Shown piece by piece: positions 35,098-48,545 of a stretch of 64,000 nt of DNA. Made by a program: the position numbers and the translations under genes. Under the pieces are notes generated by a model. It saw only the letters and a program-made list of their open reading frames with translations, searched no databases and had not been told where the DNA came from. Source of the stretch: Glebionis coronaria. Its lineage: Eukaryota > Streptophyta > Magnoliopsida > Asterales > Asteraceae. Location of the stretch: NCBI GenBank assembly GCA_025667525.1, contig CM046877.1:617224580-617288579 (forward strand), read 5' to 3'. Positions within the stretch are counted from its first letter, which is position 1. Every line of letters starts with the position of its first letter.

Positions 35098-37937
35098 ATC
35101 TCCCCCTAAGGGAGGTCACTCCAAACAAGGGCATTACCCAAGTTACAATAATAAGATAAACCTAGCATACTATGCTTGTCTTGAGCTCGTAGTCTTCGCC
35201 TTTCTTTTCTTTTTTCTTTTCAGGTGAACATGCTGATGTGATCATTGATATCAATCTTGAGCATTAATATCTTGCCTTGATCTTGTGCATCCATCACTTG
35301 TGATCTTCGCCTCTTCGTGACCTCACGTCCCACATACTTATACCTTAGTAATTCTTGAAAGTTTCAGAGTTCAATACAGCGGAAGACTTAACTTTTAGGC
35401 TTTCTTGAATTAGATAAGATATTAAGTAAATAAAGTATAAGCATGCGGGGACGACTTCTTCTTGGATCCCGTAATGCCACCGTCTTCAAATGCCGCAACA
35501 TAAGTAGACACGAACGAAATGGCTTTGAACATTTCATTCTAATTCGGTAGCATTTTACCTCCGGTCGGTGAAGACCGTTGGACGATATAAAATATCGTAC
35601 TTGTGGCAGGTAGATTTAATTAAAAATCTCCTTGACAAGATTTCGCGGGTAAACCCGTTCTCTTTACTCGACCGTCCAAAGCTGACTGCGAACGTAAAGA
35701 GTGAATCATTTGGATAAAAATATCCGCATGATTTGAAGCCGTCAATTCATGTTCCTGGAACAAGTGAAACTCAATTAAGAACCGCACCATCGTTGCTTTC
35801 CAGTTGTCACGAGCTTGATTCGTATAGAATCTTGCAAGTTACCTACCAAGTGTTGTTTGAGGTTAACACTAGAAGGATTTCCACTCATCACTGTGAACAC
35901 TGAGGTATCACTCTAAGTGTTCTGGCAAGATCACTAAGATATTGCGTAGAGGCCTGGAACGCGTTTAAATTCAGTTAAGAATTAAACCACTGTTGCTTTC
36001 CAGTTATCACAAGTTTGATTCATAAAGAATCGCACAAGTCACCTACCATGAGCTTTTTAATGTTTGCTCAAGAAGGATTTCCATCTTCAATGTAAATACT
36101 TTCGTATTACTCGGATGTTCAGGCAAGTTCATGAAGATTTTGCGTAGGACTCTTAAGATCTTTCTTACTTTTCACAGTGTGTGAAGAAGCAAGGAAATAT
36201 GAAAGTGTGTCTTAATGAGATATTTGATGATCTCAAATGGCTCTAGACTCAATCATGCACTTTGGATTTTAGTGATCGGAGGCTGGAGAGGAGTGCCACC
36301 ATTTCAATACCAATTTATTCGGAGTGAATAAATCGATAGATAACGTGTTGTCTCCGTGTGATTAAAACAAATACCTTTTAAGAGATATCTGAGTTAGCTG
36401 GGATGGGTTGTGCATTGCATCACTGGGTCCATGATGTTTATCTTCAATATCGAGCATCATTAAAATGATCTCAATAGCATATGTGTTGACCCGGTTTCTG
36501 CCTAAAGTTGTAAGGAGGGCTTCTTTCTTTACACCCTTTATCTTTACAATTGTTTTTCATTCTTCAACCCCTTCAATGCTTACCAATACGTCATAACTAG
36601 CACCTTGTTGTGATTGTTCCAGTGCTAACTTAAGTACTTGGTCGGCATTCAACTACGTTCACAATCTTTCTCCATCTTTCCTAAGGACTACTATTTCTAG
36701 CTATGGAATGTCCTTGGGAAGATTCCTCCGGTTCTAGAAGAATCATTGGACTTAACCTATCCTACCATCCTTATGTCACCACAATCTTCATTGTCGTGAA
36801 ATAAAAGGATTTTGGGTAAGTATATGTCACCATGAAAATCCATTTTGCTCCCCCTTAACATATGCCACGATATTCGAAAACATTTCGCACATGTCGGGAT
36901 GAGCCAACACATTAAGTCAAACCATTTGTGATAATATCCCATATTAAATCACATTTTCTTCCCCATATTAAAAATATTAATCCAATCGATGTTTTTAATA
37001 TCAATTAATTTAATGAAGTTTGAACAAAGGTTTTGGGATGAAAAATGCAAGTCCGTTTAATCTTCATGATTCCAAATGTATGAAATATGATACCGATTGG
37101 TAACATGATCACATATTCACCATATTTAAAAAGAATTGACAAGGTTGGACCTGATTGATGAGAACATCATATGATAAGATCGGACGGTTCTTGTCAGCAT
37201 ATGGTGGTCACCTCGTCACGTCTGAAGTCATCTCTTGACACCACATGTACGATTGGTATTGTATTCTTGACACCAACTTGTGAACTTGGCACTTTCGGCA
37301 TCGAAGATTCTGAATGCTTGACAATTGCTCCCCCTCAATTGTTGACACGTGTTCTATTGAAAGAGCTGTAGTCGTCGGTTGAGTAGTCGCATCGTCGAGT
37401 ATGTAGATACCAATTGTAGATTGCTATGGTTGTAGAGATGATAGCTTCATAAAAACAAGACTTCTCTTGTTTTAACAAATAAATGCACTAAAACGTACAT
37501 AGATTTGTGTGAGACCAAGTTATAAAGTAAACTTGATCCCCTACAAGGTTTTAAAGTAAACCTTCCCCGAGAAAATTAATTCCCGTTGTGAGCCAAAGCT
37601 TTCATAAGAAATACTTGACTTTAATATGAAAACCGGGTTGCAGTCAGAAATAACTACAAGCCATATAGGCATGTTTTATGAAATATTTACAACTTTTGTA
37701 CAAACTCTATTTATGGCGTCGTGTCAATATTAATCAACATTTCTAATGCCGTAAATATTATGGTACCAAAAGACATGCCTTTGAAAAATAAAGTAAAAAT
37801 ATTTTTGGATTTTTATGAATATTTCAATTTTTATGGTTTTTATATGGTTTTAAATTTTTGTATTTTGCTTTTGTGATTAAAAATATAAACAATATATACA
37901 AATGATCACCAAGGATACGGAGAATAGTTTACCATCA
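35098..37937 (-). other. Copia-B 3' non-coding region
   Basis: 2.8 kb between the RNase H stop and the 3' LTR without a recognisable coding domain. It contains a diverged tandem duplication of about 185-200 bp (35771-35956 and 35971-36155; landmarks GTTGCTTTCCAGTT, CACCTACCA, AGAAGGATTTCCA, TTGCGTAG). The polypurine tract TCCCTTAGGGGGAGAT is at the LTR boundary (35098-35113, minus strand). Confidence 0.65.
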
Positions 37938-38447
37938 CTATTCTTTCGCTTCATCTGCCAATTCCTTTAGAGTCTCAGGCGAGAAGGTTCTCATTCCTAG
38001 CTTGTCGGCCAAAAATTCAATTCGAGCGCGATCTAAAGCCTTCGTGAAAATATCCGCCAATTGATACTCAGATCGGACAAAGTAAAGCTCGATCACTCCA
38101 TTTTCCACTTGCTCCTTGATGAAGTGGTAGCGAATGTCAATGTGCTTCGACCGGGAGAATTGAACGTTGTTGCAGCATAAGGCAATTGCACTCTTGTTGT
38201 CACAGTACATCGGAATTTTGGTGAACCGTAGACCATAGTCGGTTAATTGTGATCTCATCCAAAGAATTTGTGCACAGCAACCGGACATAGCTATGTATTC
38301 TGCTTTCGTACTTGAAATTGCAGCACTTTTCTGCCTTTTCGATGCCCAACTGATTAGTCGATCTCCTAGTAGTTGAAAAGTTCCACTCGTGTTACGCCTT
38401 GTATCTTGACAACCCGCGTGATCCGCATCTGCATATGCCATAAGTGC
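37938..38447 (-). CDS. Copia-B RNase H, C-terminal part (split by gypsy-2)
   Basis: Encodes the RNase H domain that degrades the RNA strand during reverse transcription. Acidic active-site residues are present: [18 protein letters not shown] and YCDNKSAIA. The usual C-terminal motifs also appear: [25 protein letters not shown] and [10 protein letters not shown]. There is no stop before the normal end at 37938. The 5' part of the same frame lies at 48546-48961. With gypsy-2 and one copy of the target duplication removed, the two join exactly in frame (306 codons). The present locus cannot make the full product because of the 10 kb insertion. Confidence 0.88.
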   Translation of the reverse strand, partial: ALMAYADADHAGCQDTRRNTSGTFQLLGDRLISWASKRQKSAAISSTKAEYIAMSGCCAQILWMRSQLTDYGLRFTKIPMYCDNKSAIALCCNNVQFSRSKHIDIRYHFIKEQVENGVIELYFVRSEYQLADIFTKALDRARIEFLADKLGMRTFSPETLKELADEAKE

Positions 38448-41408
38448 TGTAACACCCCATTTTGATAATGGAAATGTCACGCGTAATTATGGCGTGTCAT
38501 CAAAGCATACAAGGATAAATGCATAAAACATTACATGACCATAAGGATAACCGGAATCAAACATCGGTTCCCAAACATAAGCCCAAAACATAATAAAGCA
38601 AAGGAAAATGAATGAAGACTACACAAGCATAAATATATGAAGGCAAAAGGAAAAGAAGTCTCTAGCAGCTTCCATCCTATGCACATCCTCCAAATGCTCG
38701 AGTCTCTCCTAGGGTACCTGCCGTTTTGGGACATGGAAAGGAAAGTAACGGCTGAGCAAAACGCTCAGTGCACGGATATAGACATAGTATGAATGACTAA
38801 GCATAATAAAGACTTAATAGCAGCGGAAATGTATAAGTCCTGGAAAACCTGGAACATGTTCATAAAACTGGTTTTATAGTTTGAAAAGCCTTATGTTTAT
38901 CTTATGAAAACTGTTTAACATATTTTACCATTAGCCAATATAGGTCATGAAAATCCACCGTGCATGAATACTTGGAGGGGTGACCTCATCATGCAAATTA
39001 GAGGGGCTGCCTCTAATTTAATATACTGGTTTTTGGGTAGGAGGGATCAGCTCCTTGTGAAGGATGCAAGGCACACACCACATTCACCATGTAATCCTGA
39101 ATAAAAACATGTAACTAGGATGCACCCATACGCCCCACATGATAAATATAATAAATGGCCAAAAGCTGAAGGGACGCCACGAGCAATCACTCCGCCGTGG
39201 TGAAGTCATAACATCAGTGCCTCTAATGTTATGGTTATGGTACCTCAATAACTAGGTGAAACTGGTCATGCATGTATATGGCTATAGGTAATCTTAATTA
39301 AACATAAGCAATCAAACACATAACTTATACTACGGGAAAACAGTTGGCTGCATAAGGGGAATCCTAATGAGGAAAGAAATGTCCATATTGAAAGGACGGG
39401 AATCCGTACCTTATGTCCAGTGAACGAGAAAGACGAACTGCGAGAAATTCTACTTCCGAATCACTAGTGCTACATAAATACATACATGAATAAGTATTTG
39501 CTTACTAAATACGTAGCTGGTTTTATGTCATGTCTTAGCTTATTTTATGTGTTCTTACCATGTTTTACTGTTTTTAAGCCTTAAACCGTGTTTATCCTAT
39601 ATTCTGTTTAATCTGATTAAGTATTTCTAGTATTTCATGTGTTATTATACTTACTGTGTAATAATAAGTAACTTTCCAAAAATAGCAGGTTTCCTAAAAT
39701 AGAAAGTTTCCAAAAATAGAAAGTTTTCAAAAATAGAAAGTTTCCAAAAATCGAAAGATTCCAAAAATAGAAAGTTTCCAAAAATAGAAAGTTTCCAAAA
39801 ATAGATTTACTGCTTAAAATAGATAAGTTTCTAAAAAAATAGAAAGTTTCCATAAATAGATTAGCTGCCTTAATTAAATAAGTTTCCATAAATAGATTAG
39901 CTGCCTGAAATAAATAAGTTTCTAGAAATAGAAGGTTTCCATAAATAGATTAGCTGCCTTATTTAATTAAGTTTCTAAAAATAGAAAGTTTCCATAATTA
40001 GAAATAAGCTAGTTAAATAAGCTAAGTATATAAGCCTAAGTGTTTTCATGATTATTTTCTAAGTCATATGATATAATGTATAGTTTAATAATTATTTCAT
40101 GTAATTAAATTAAACTATAGGTTAAAATATTTAATTATAGTATAACATGTTTTTAATTAAATAAGTTAAATACTTAGGTTAAAATATGTATTATTATATA
40201 TTAATAATATAACCTAAGTCATGTTAATTAATTAATTATATCCATGGTTTTTAAAATAATTAATTAATTATAAGTCTTAAAAATATAAATACTTAGGTTA
40301 AAATAATTTCATGATCATTAAAAATTAAATAACCTAAGTCATGTTATTAAATTAATCACATCATTTATTAATTTAATTTTTACATAAGTTCATAACATAA
40401 AAAAACTAACATACACCATGAACCGGATCTAGGCTAAAAAAACATGAACCGGACATGAAATCGACACCGTACCCCGAACCAACTCGGGGTACCCCATGTT
40501 TTACTGCTGCCATGGGACCCATATGCACCAACCAAGACCGTATGGTCTTGGTGGTGGTCGGCTTGGCCAAACCGAGACCCCTTCGGGTTCGGTGCAGCCT
40601 GCGGCCAAAAACAAACACCCCTTAAAACACCTTTTGATTTTATTTAACACCAAATCATGTTAGATCCATGTTTAATAATTAGATTTTTGTAAAAATATCA
40701 CATGTTCTTGATTTATAAAAATATTAAATCAAAAGAAAAGGTTTAAAAAGGATTTACCGAATTCGTGGATCAAAAGGACGAAGAACCAACACGATCAATC
40801 ACTAAAACTTCAAGATCCAGGATCACAAACCACCTCTTGTGGTGTTCTTAAGGTGGCGGCACAAAGAAGAACAAGGAAGAGGGTTTTAGGGTTTTTCTAA
40901 AAATCTTATGTGAATGAAAAATGAGTAGTGAAAAATATCCCTTTTCCTTTTTAGTGTAAAATTGATGGGCTAAGCCCATCCCCCTCCTAATTTCATGTTA
41001 ATGGGGCCCACAAGGGGTAACCCGAATGTTTTCCGTGTCTAAAACATTGGTGTGTTCTCGTGTGTTAAGTTATACGTTCGTGATTATTTGTGTTCGCGTT
41101 TTAAGTGTTCTCGTTACGTAAATATCGTGATCTAATATATTTAATTACGCTCGTAATAAATATATATACGTAATTAATAATAGTTCGTGTTTTAATTACG
41201 TTCATGATTTCATGATCGCATGTTTGTGATTAACTATTGTTAAATAACTATTACGTGATCGTGCATAGTAAATACTTATCGTGTTCTAACACGTACGTAA
41301 TACGTAAACTCCTAACACGTAATCGTAATCATGCTATATTAGGAAAGTTTTAACTAGTACGTACGATCCTAAGGGTACTATGCATGGTAAAAGCATGCGG
41401 GTTTTACA
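38448..41408 (-). mobile_element. Gypsy-2 3' LTR
   Basis: 2961 bp. It contains a 17-bp tandem repeat (GTTTCCAAAAATAGAAA type, about 39670-39990) and AT-rich blocks with TAATTAATTAA, then a GC-rich block (40430-40620). No functional ORF. Confidence 0.88.
39670..39990. repeat. 17-bp tandem repeat in gypsy-2 LTR
   Basis: About six clear GTTTCCAAAAATAGAAA units followed by looser AAATAGATTAGCTGCCT units. It recurs at 46826-47130 and, shorter, at 60485-60565. Confidence 0.8.
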
Positions 41409-42299
41409 ACTCTTCCCCCCTAAAAAGAATAATTCGTCCCCGAATTATAGATAACGTAACTGAACGAGAAACATACCCGAATCAAACTGAGAGGGTATGT
41501 AAGATAAATTAACGTGAAGGTGACCTGGCAGAAAGAACGCGGAACGTGACATGTCTTAAAAGGACATGGAACGTGACGTGGCTGAAAGGACATATCTAAT
41601 TGATAAGAGAAAACGGATAAGAAGTCCGGATGAACTTGTCCGTTTCCAAGTGGCTTCCCTCTTGGAAAGGTTCATTATAAGATCTTGACACGAATGATAA
41701 GTCTTGGTCCTCCTGACCTTGACTTGGAATACGAAGAAGTTCTTGGTTATCAACGTAAGGTAGATCCCCTAAATTCGATCGAGGAATAAGAATTAACGTG
41801 TAAGAGTAACTGAAACATTATGGTGCAAAACAATCCAACTTAACCGATAACTAGCAACGATGCGCGAGACATATAGAAACGTAGTACGTGAAAAATTTTG
41901 AACGTGATACGTGAAAATTTTTAAACGTGCTACGTGGAGATATGGCGAGTGTAGTATGAGTAAACATATTGTGATCCCTGATACGTGTAACATATCTTGA
42001 TCATGATATGAGGAACGTGGAATGAACATGACATGTGAAACATATCATGATCATAGAATATAATGGCGGTAACGACAAATGCTAGAAGGTGAGACATAGA
42101 TTATGACGAGAAACGTCTATCTGAGGATAGGGAGTTATACTAAACTTGGGTCTGGTCTCTCAAGTTCTTGCAAACTACCCATAATGAGAAAAGAAATGAA
42201 CGTAAAATTGTAAACCAAAATACGATCATGGACGTGAATAGTGTCATGAACGCAAGCGCGAAAGCAAGGCGTGGAATTAGAACAAGGACGTGAAGTAAA
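41409..42299 (-). other. Gypsy-2 internal 3' end
   Basis: Starts with the minus-strand polypurine tract (plus-strand ACTCTTCCCCCCTAAAAA, 41409-41426). No clear coding sequence. It is rich in GAACGTGA- and ACATG-type short repeats (41510-42060). Confidence 0.6.
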
Positions 42300-42620
42300 T
42301 TAGGAGCATAATTATGAATATTTGTCTGACCCGATAACTAAGGGATTGCCAAGTGATCGGATGAGCCTTGGCTGGAACATGTCCGATCAATCTATTGGTT
42401 CTGAAATCCGTACGGATGTAAGGATTCTGCAGACTTGATCAAACTGTTGACAATAACCCAGATAGCATCATGCTTCTTCTAAGTTTGCGTTAATCTGGTA
42501 ACCAAAATCCGTGGAGATCTTGTCACATTTCAATTCACAATTTCAAATGATGAAAACATCCCAGTTTGTTGGTGTCCTATCTTTAACCTGTTGGTATGTC
42601 AGGTACCTAGATATGAACGT
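42300..42620 (-). pseudogene. Gypsy-2 integrase remnant
   Basis: Minus-strand frames read RYLTYQQVK, then WDVFII with CDKISTDFGYQI, then HDAIWVIVNSLIKSAES. These fit the zinc-finger end and core of gypsy integrase (CLTCQQVK, EWKWExITMDFVTxLP, DAIWVIVDRLTKSA). The catalytic Asp of WVIVD is Asn here. Frame changes and stops mean it is inactive. Confidence 0.72.
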
Positions 42621-42819
42621 AACTGTATCTTGTTTCGTAGAACTTGATACATAGGAGTTTTCGAAATTCTGAGTCTCTGAATCTAGACTTCTCCTAGCGT
42701 AGGAATGTCTAGAACACCTAATGTAGTGTAAGGTTCTCTCCTTTACGCATAAGCCGAGGCATGGTAAGATTAGCCATAGAAACCCATGTGATTTAGTGTG
42801 TTACTGTAATCAAACAGAA

Positions 42820-43265
42820 TTGATATTGGAAAGAAAATTTCTAGGGTAGAATTTCTCTTGTCATAGAATTTGCAACATAGTGCAGATAGGGTCTTCCTGT
42901 TCTTCTCTAGGATCAAGTTATCCTCAATGAAAACACTGATGAATTTGCAATGAGTTCATGGAAACTCATTTTTATAATGTCGTTGGAGCATAGATGAGAC
43001 TAATTCCAACATCATAAATCTAGCATGACCAAGTCGTGCACGAATAGCAGTCACGGACATGTCCTGCTTTTTCACTCGTCACTGTTGGCAGCATAATCAT
43101 GAGTTCGATCTTGGGAAAGTGATTAACACTATACAGTTGATTGGACATGTCGTCAATACGTGGAGGAGAATAACGGTCATGAATGGTGATTTGTTTAAGT
43201 CAACGGTAGTCGACACATAATCTCATGGTACCATCCTTCTCCTTGTAGATTCTTCTGGAATGTGT
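42820..43265 (-). pseudogene. Gypsy-2 reverse transcriptase remnant
   Basis: Minus-strand reading gives YKEKDGTMRLCVDYR, then ITIHDRYSPPRIDDMSNQLY, HFPKIEL and, further on, FISVFIEDNLILEKNRKT. These match gypsy RT motifs KKKDGSMRLCIDYREL, NRYPLPRIDDLFDQL and FIDDILIYSKN. The catalytic Asp-Asp is Glu-Asp here. Most of the fingers-to-palm region and RNase H between 42820 and 42620 are not readable. Confidence 0.78.
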
Positions 43266-45579
43266 AGGAAGACTTTGAAATAATCAACTGGCTATGCGTT
43301 AAAGAATTAAGTGGTCGTGTCTTACTGACAGCTAGAAAATTTTAGCGACCATGGCTAACAACGCCCATGCTTGTAAGCATAGATAATTTGTACAGATTTT
43401 CTCGAGGGAAAATCAAGTTGAATGTATTCAGGGGCCTGAACATTATTGTACATAATTATGAATCGTAGCATGGTGTGCTGTTCATAGTCCATAATTAGGA
43501 TAAAATTCATCTCGTGTCTGTCCGAGGAAATGCGTTAGCAGCTTGGATCTCATCATTAAACTGAAGGAAAACCTTTGTATGCGTGGGAATACGAGAGGCG
43601 TCCTTCATGGTCATGAATCAATGAACCATGGTGAAAGAAATGAAAGTGACATCGGCAATGTGACAGTTCTCACTGATGCGCTGATAATGGTATAGAAATT
43701 CTTGTGGCCTGATTAATACATGGCACAACAAAATAGATATACCCTTGGAGGGTACCCTGAATTTCTTAGAAATGTTCCATAGTTGGACGTGAGTCATGTG
43801 TCTTGACTCGTGTCTTGGAACTATAAGCATGAAATATGTCTTGACTGGTGTCTTGACATGTGTCTTCAGAAAGTATACGTGAGACATGTGTCTTGACTGA
43901 TGTCTTGACATGTGTCTCGAGACGTAAAACAAATAGAACTACCGATATTAGGTTATTATGCCAGGATTGGCGGATCGGTTGGACTACTGATCATTTGTAT
44001 GTCTGATCACGTCCACGGCCGGAGCCTCGGTTGCGATTTCTAGGATAAATTTTTCATAGTAGTGGTTACTATCGTCTTGTCTGTCAGTTCCATGACGGTC
44101 ATTCTCATGACCGTGATTCATGTAACTATTCAGCTGAGTGTCCGGCTGGTACCGGTTTGCACTCATATGGCTGAAATGACAGCCAAATGACGTGTGACAT
44201 GTAACTAAGAATTAGGGACAATGATTGATGGAAATCGTCTGATGGTGAAGCATCTTCTCGTCCAATTGCTTTGCTCCGACGCCTTTGTCTTCGTCTTGTA
44301 GGATCTCCAGGTTGTGAACAGCATCCGCATCTCGTAGCGTCTCCGAACGTCAGCAGCATCAACCTTTAGTAACATCTCCAAGTTAAGAGCGGCATCAGCA
44401 ATTTGTAGAGTATTAGCAAGTGGACATATGCCTGAGATGATTCAGAATCGACTAGCGAATACTCGTGCAGTATTGCAAGTGAAATACACATGGATTTAGG
44501 TACGTGTAATACATGTGGAACACGGTACATGGAGTACACGTTGAATGCACATGAAATGATCGGTATGGGGTCGATCATTTGTCATGATTTAAGGAAAGTA
44601 TACCGGTTAAACGGTTAGAAAAACCATCATGATAACCTGGCAGTATTAGCATAGACATCATTCTGGTTATAACGGAAACGTTAAAGTGTGGTTACACAAA
44701 ATTCAACGATGATTCGCCTGACAGCATGATCAATGAAAACCAACCATGACTATCATGAAAGCAGGATTCAATGAAATCTAACAATGTCTTGCAGGACAAC
44801 GTAAATAGCAAAAGAGGTGTAAGACATAATCAACATGAATACGGAATTATCATGAAGAAACATGAAACCATCTATCATGAAGAAGTGTATAACATAATCA
44901 GCATGAAACTGAAGTTAACCATGACAGTATGAAAACATACTTGACATAAAAACATAATAACTTATTAGGGGACATGAAAAAAATTTATGCCAATTTAAAT
45001 CATGAGAAAAAATTTATGCATGAAAAACAGTGCATGAATGCGTAATGTAGTTTATAAAAACCTTTTATATGTGCGAGGGGACGCCTATGGGTCGGTCCCA
45101 AAACAAAAGACATGGCGAGGGGACGCCTATGGGTCGGTCCTAAAATTAAAAGTTTCGATAAAAGCACATGCGACTAAATAGGGCCAGTCCTGTACCAACC
45201 ATTACTTAGTCATAATCCCTGCAACAATGATACATGAAACATAAATAAATGAAACTCATATGTCAAAACTTTTCAGAGAAAAATTTTATGTGACTAATTA
45301 TGAACTACTGGGGTTCAGTCCACATAGCCACAGTTCACGAGGAACATTATGCATGAAATAATGACACATAACTAAATATGAATGACGGTTGTCCATCCAT
45401 ATTAGTAAAACAATATCGATGAAAACATCAAGGTTAAAACCTCAAGGTGCTGAAAACATCATGGTTAAAACAACAATGCGCTGAAAACGTCAATACGTAG
45501 AATGACAAGCGTTGGCTTAGGAAGCTCCTGGTGACTACCCACTAGTCACATGTCGAGTTTCAGAGCCTACAGGTCGAAG
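43266..45579 (-). other. Gypsy-2 5' internal region, gag not recognised
   Basis: Should hold gag and protease, but no domain is visible. Short open stretches exist (43984-44166 and 44126-44362, minus). Local repeats include a GTCTTGACTnGTGTCTTG array (43798-43920) and a tandem duplication of GAGGGGACGCCTATGGGTCG (45076-45095 and 45117-45136). Confidence 0.5.
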
Positions 45580-45596
45580 CCTTGGCTCTGATACCA
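45580..45596 (-). promoter_or_regulatory. Primer-binding site of gypsy-2 (tRNA-iMet)
   Basis: Minus-strand TGGTATCAGAGCCAAGG lies four bases after the 5' LTR end (TGTTACA-ATTA). It matches the initiator tRNA-Met complement well. Confidence 0.9.
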
Positions 45597-45600
45597 TAAT

Positions 45601-48545
45601 TGTAACACCCCATTTTGATAATGGAAATGTCACGCGTAATCATGGCGTGTCATCAAAGCATACAAGGATAAATGCATAAAACATTACATGACCATAGGGA
45701 TAACCGGAATCAAACATCGGTTCCCAAACATAAGCCCAAAACATAATAAAGCAAAGGAAAATGAATGAAGACTACACAAGCATAAATATATGAAGGCAAA
45801 AGGAAAAGAAGTCTCTAGCAGCTTCCATCCTATGCACATCCTCCAAATGCTCGAGTCTCTCCTAGGGTACCTGCCGTTTTGGGACATGGAAAGGAAAGTA
45901 ACGGCTGAGCAAAACGCTCAGTGCACGGATATAGACATAGTATGAATGACTAAGCATAATAAAGACTTAATAGCAGCGGAAATGTATAAGTCCTGGAAAA
46001 CCTGGAACATGTTCATAAAACTGGTTTTATAGTTTGAAAAGCCTTATGTTTATCTTATGAAAACTGTTTAACATATTTTACCATTAGCCAATATAGGTCA
46101 TGAAAATCCACCGTGCATGAATACTTGGAGGGGTGACCTCATCATGCAAATTAGAGGGGCTGCCTCTAATTTAATATACTGGTTTTTGGGTAGGAGGGAT
46201 CAGCTCCTTGTGAAGGATGTAAGGCACACACCACATTCACCATGTAATCCTGAATAAAAACATGTAACTAGGATGCACCCATACGCCCCACATGATAAAT
46301 ATAATAAATGGCCAAAAGCTGAAGGGACGCCACGAGCAATCACTCCGCCGTGGTGAAGTCATAACATCAGTGCCTCTAATGTTATGGTTATGGTACCTCC
46401 ATAACTAGGTAAAACTGGTCATGCATGTATATGGCTATAGGTAATCTTAATTAAACATAAGCAATCAAACACATAACTTATACTACGGGAAAACAGTTGG
46501 CTGCATACGGGGAATCCTAATGAGGAAAGAAATGTCCATACTGAAAGGACGGGAATCCGTACCTTATGTCCAGTGAACGAGAAAGACGAACTGCGAGAAA
46601 TTCTACTTCCGAATCACTAGTGCTACATAAATACATACATGAATAAGTATTTGCTTACTAAATACGTAGCTGGTTTTATGTCATGTCTTAGCTTATTTTA
46701 TGTGTTCTTACCTTGTTTTACTGTTTTTAAGCCTTAAACCGTGTTTATCCTATATTATGTTTAATCTGATTAAGTATTTCTGGTATTTCATGTGTTATTA
46801 TACTTACTGTGTAATAAAAAGTAACTTTCCAAAAATATCAGGTTTCCTAAATAGAAAGTTTTCAAAAATAGAAAGTTACCAAAAATAGAAAGTTTCCAAA
46901 AATAGAAAGTTTCCAAAAAGAGAAAGTTTCCAAAAATAGATTTACTGCTTAAAATAGATAAGTTTCTAAAAAAATAGAAAGTTTCCATAAATAGATTAGC
47001 TGCCTTAATTAAATATGTTTCCATAAATAGATTAGCTGCCTGAAGTAAATAAGTTTCTAGAAATAGAAGGTTTCCATAAATAGATTAGCTGCCTTATTTA
47101 ATTAAGTTTCTAAAAATAGAAAGTTTCCATAATTAGAAATAAGCTGGTTAAATAAGCTAAGTATATAAGCCTAAGTGTTTTCATGATTATTTTCTAAGTC
47201 ATATGATATAATGTATAGTTTAATAATTATTTCATGTAATTAAATTAAACTATAGGTTAAAATATTTAATTAAAGTATAACATGTTTTAAATTAAATAAG
47301 TTAAATACTTAGGTTAAAATATGTATTATTTTATATTAATAATATAACCTAAGTCATGTTAATTAATTAACTATATCTATGGTTTTTAAAATAATTAATT
47401 AATTATAAGTCTTAAAAATATAAATACTTAGGTTAAAATAATTTCATGATCATTAAAAATTAAATAACCTAAGTCATGTTATTAAATTAATCACATCATT
47501 TATTAATTTAATTTTTACATAAGTTCATAACATAAAAAAAACTAACATACACCATGAACCGGATCTAGGCTAAAAAAACATGAATCGGACATGAAATCGA
47601 CATCGTACCCCGAACCAACTCGGGGCACCCCATGTTTTACTGCTGCCGTGGGACCCACACGCACCAACCAATACCGTATGGTCTTGGTGGTGGTCGGCTT
47701 GGCCAAACCGAGACCCCTTCGGGTTCGGTGCAGCCTGCGGCCAAAAACAAACACCCCTTAAAACACCTTTTGATTTTATTTAACACCAAATCATGTTAGA
47801 TCCATGTTTAATTATTAGGTTTTTGTAAAAACATCATATGTTCTTGATTTATAAAAACATTAAATCAAAAGAAAAGGTTTAAAAAGGATTTACCGAATTC
47901 GTGGATCAAAAGGACGAAGAACCAACACGATCAATCACTAAAACTTCAATATCCAAGATCACAAACCACCTCTTGTGGTGTTCTTAAGGTGGCGGCACAA
48001 AGAAGAACAAGGAAGAGGGTTTTAGGGTTTATCTAAAAATCTTCTGTGAATGAAAAATGAGTAGTGAAAAATATCCCTTTTCCTTTTTAGTGTAAAATTG
48101 ATGGGCTAAGCCCATCCCCCCACCTAATTTCGTGGTAATGGGGCCCACAAGGGGTAACCAGAATGTTTTCCGTGTCTAAAACATTGGTGTGTTCTCGTGT
48201 GTTAAGTTATACGTTCTTGATTATTTGTGTTTGCGTTTTAAGTGTTCTCGTTACGTAAATATCGTGATCTAATATATTTAATTACGCTCGTAATAAATAT
48301 ATATACGTAATTAATAATAGTTCGTGTTTTAATTACGTTCATGATTTCATGATCGCATGTTCGTTATTAACTATTGTTAAATAACTATTACGTGATCGTG
48401 CATAGTAAATACTTATCGTGTTCTAACACGTACGTAATACGTAAACTCCTAACACGTAATCGTAATCATGCTATATTAGGAAAGTTTTAACTAGTACGTA
48501 CGATCCTAAGGGTACTATGCATGGTAAAAGCATGCGGTTTTTACA
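45601..48545 (-). mobile_element. Gypsy-2 5' LTR
   Basis: 2945 bp, ends TGTAAAAACCGCATGC (48545) and GGGGTGTTACA (45601) on the minus strand. Carries the same 17-bp tandem repeat (46826-47130) as the other copy. Confidence 0.88.

Larger units (their letters stand above)
38448..48545 (-). mobile_element. Gypsy-2: LTR-complete Ty3/gypsy element with decayed pol
   Basis: LTRs 38448-41408 and 45601-48545 differ by roughly one or two bases per 100 by eye, so insertion is recent. The minus-strand order is LTR, primer site TGGTATCAGAGCCAAGG (45596-45580), 4.2 kb internal region, polypurine tract AAAGGGGGGAAGAGT, LTR. The target duplication is AGTGC/AGTGA (38443-38447 and 48546-48550, one mismatch). 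It sits in copia-B RNase H. The tRNA-Met site and TGTAACACCCC-type termini suggest a Tekay/Del-like chromovirus. The internal pol is too damaged to work, so it was probably moved by a relative. Confidence 0.88.
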
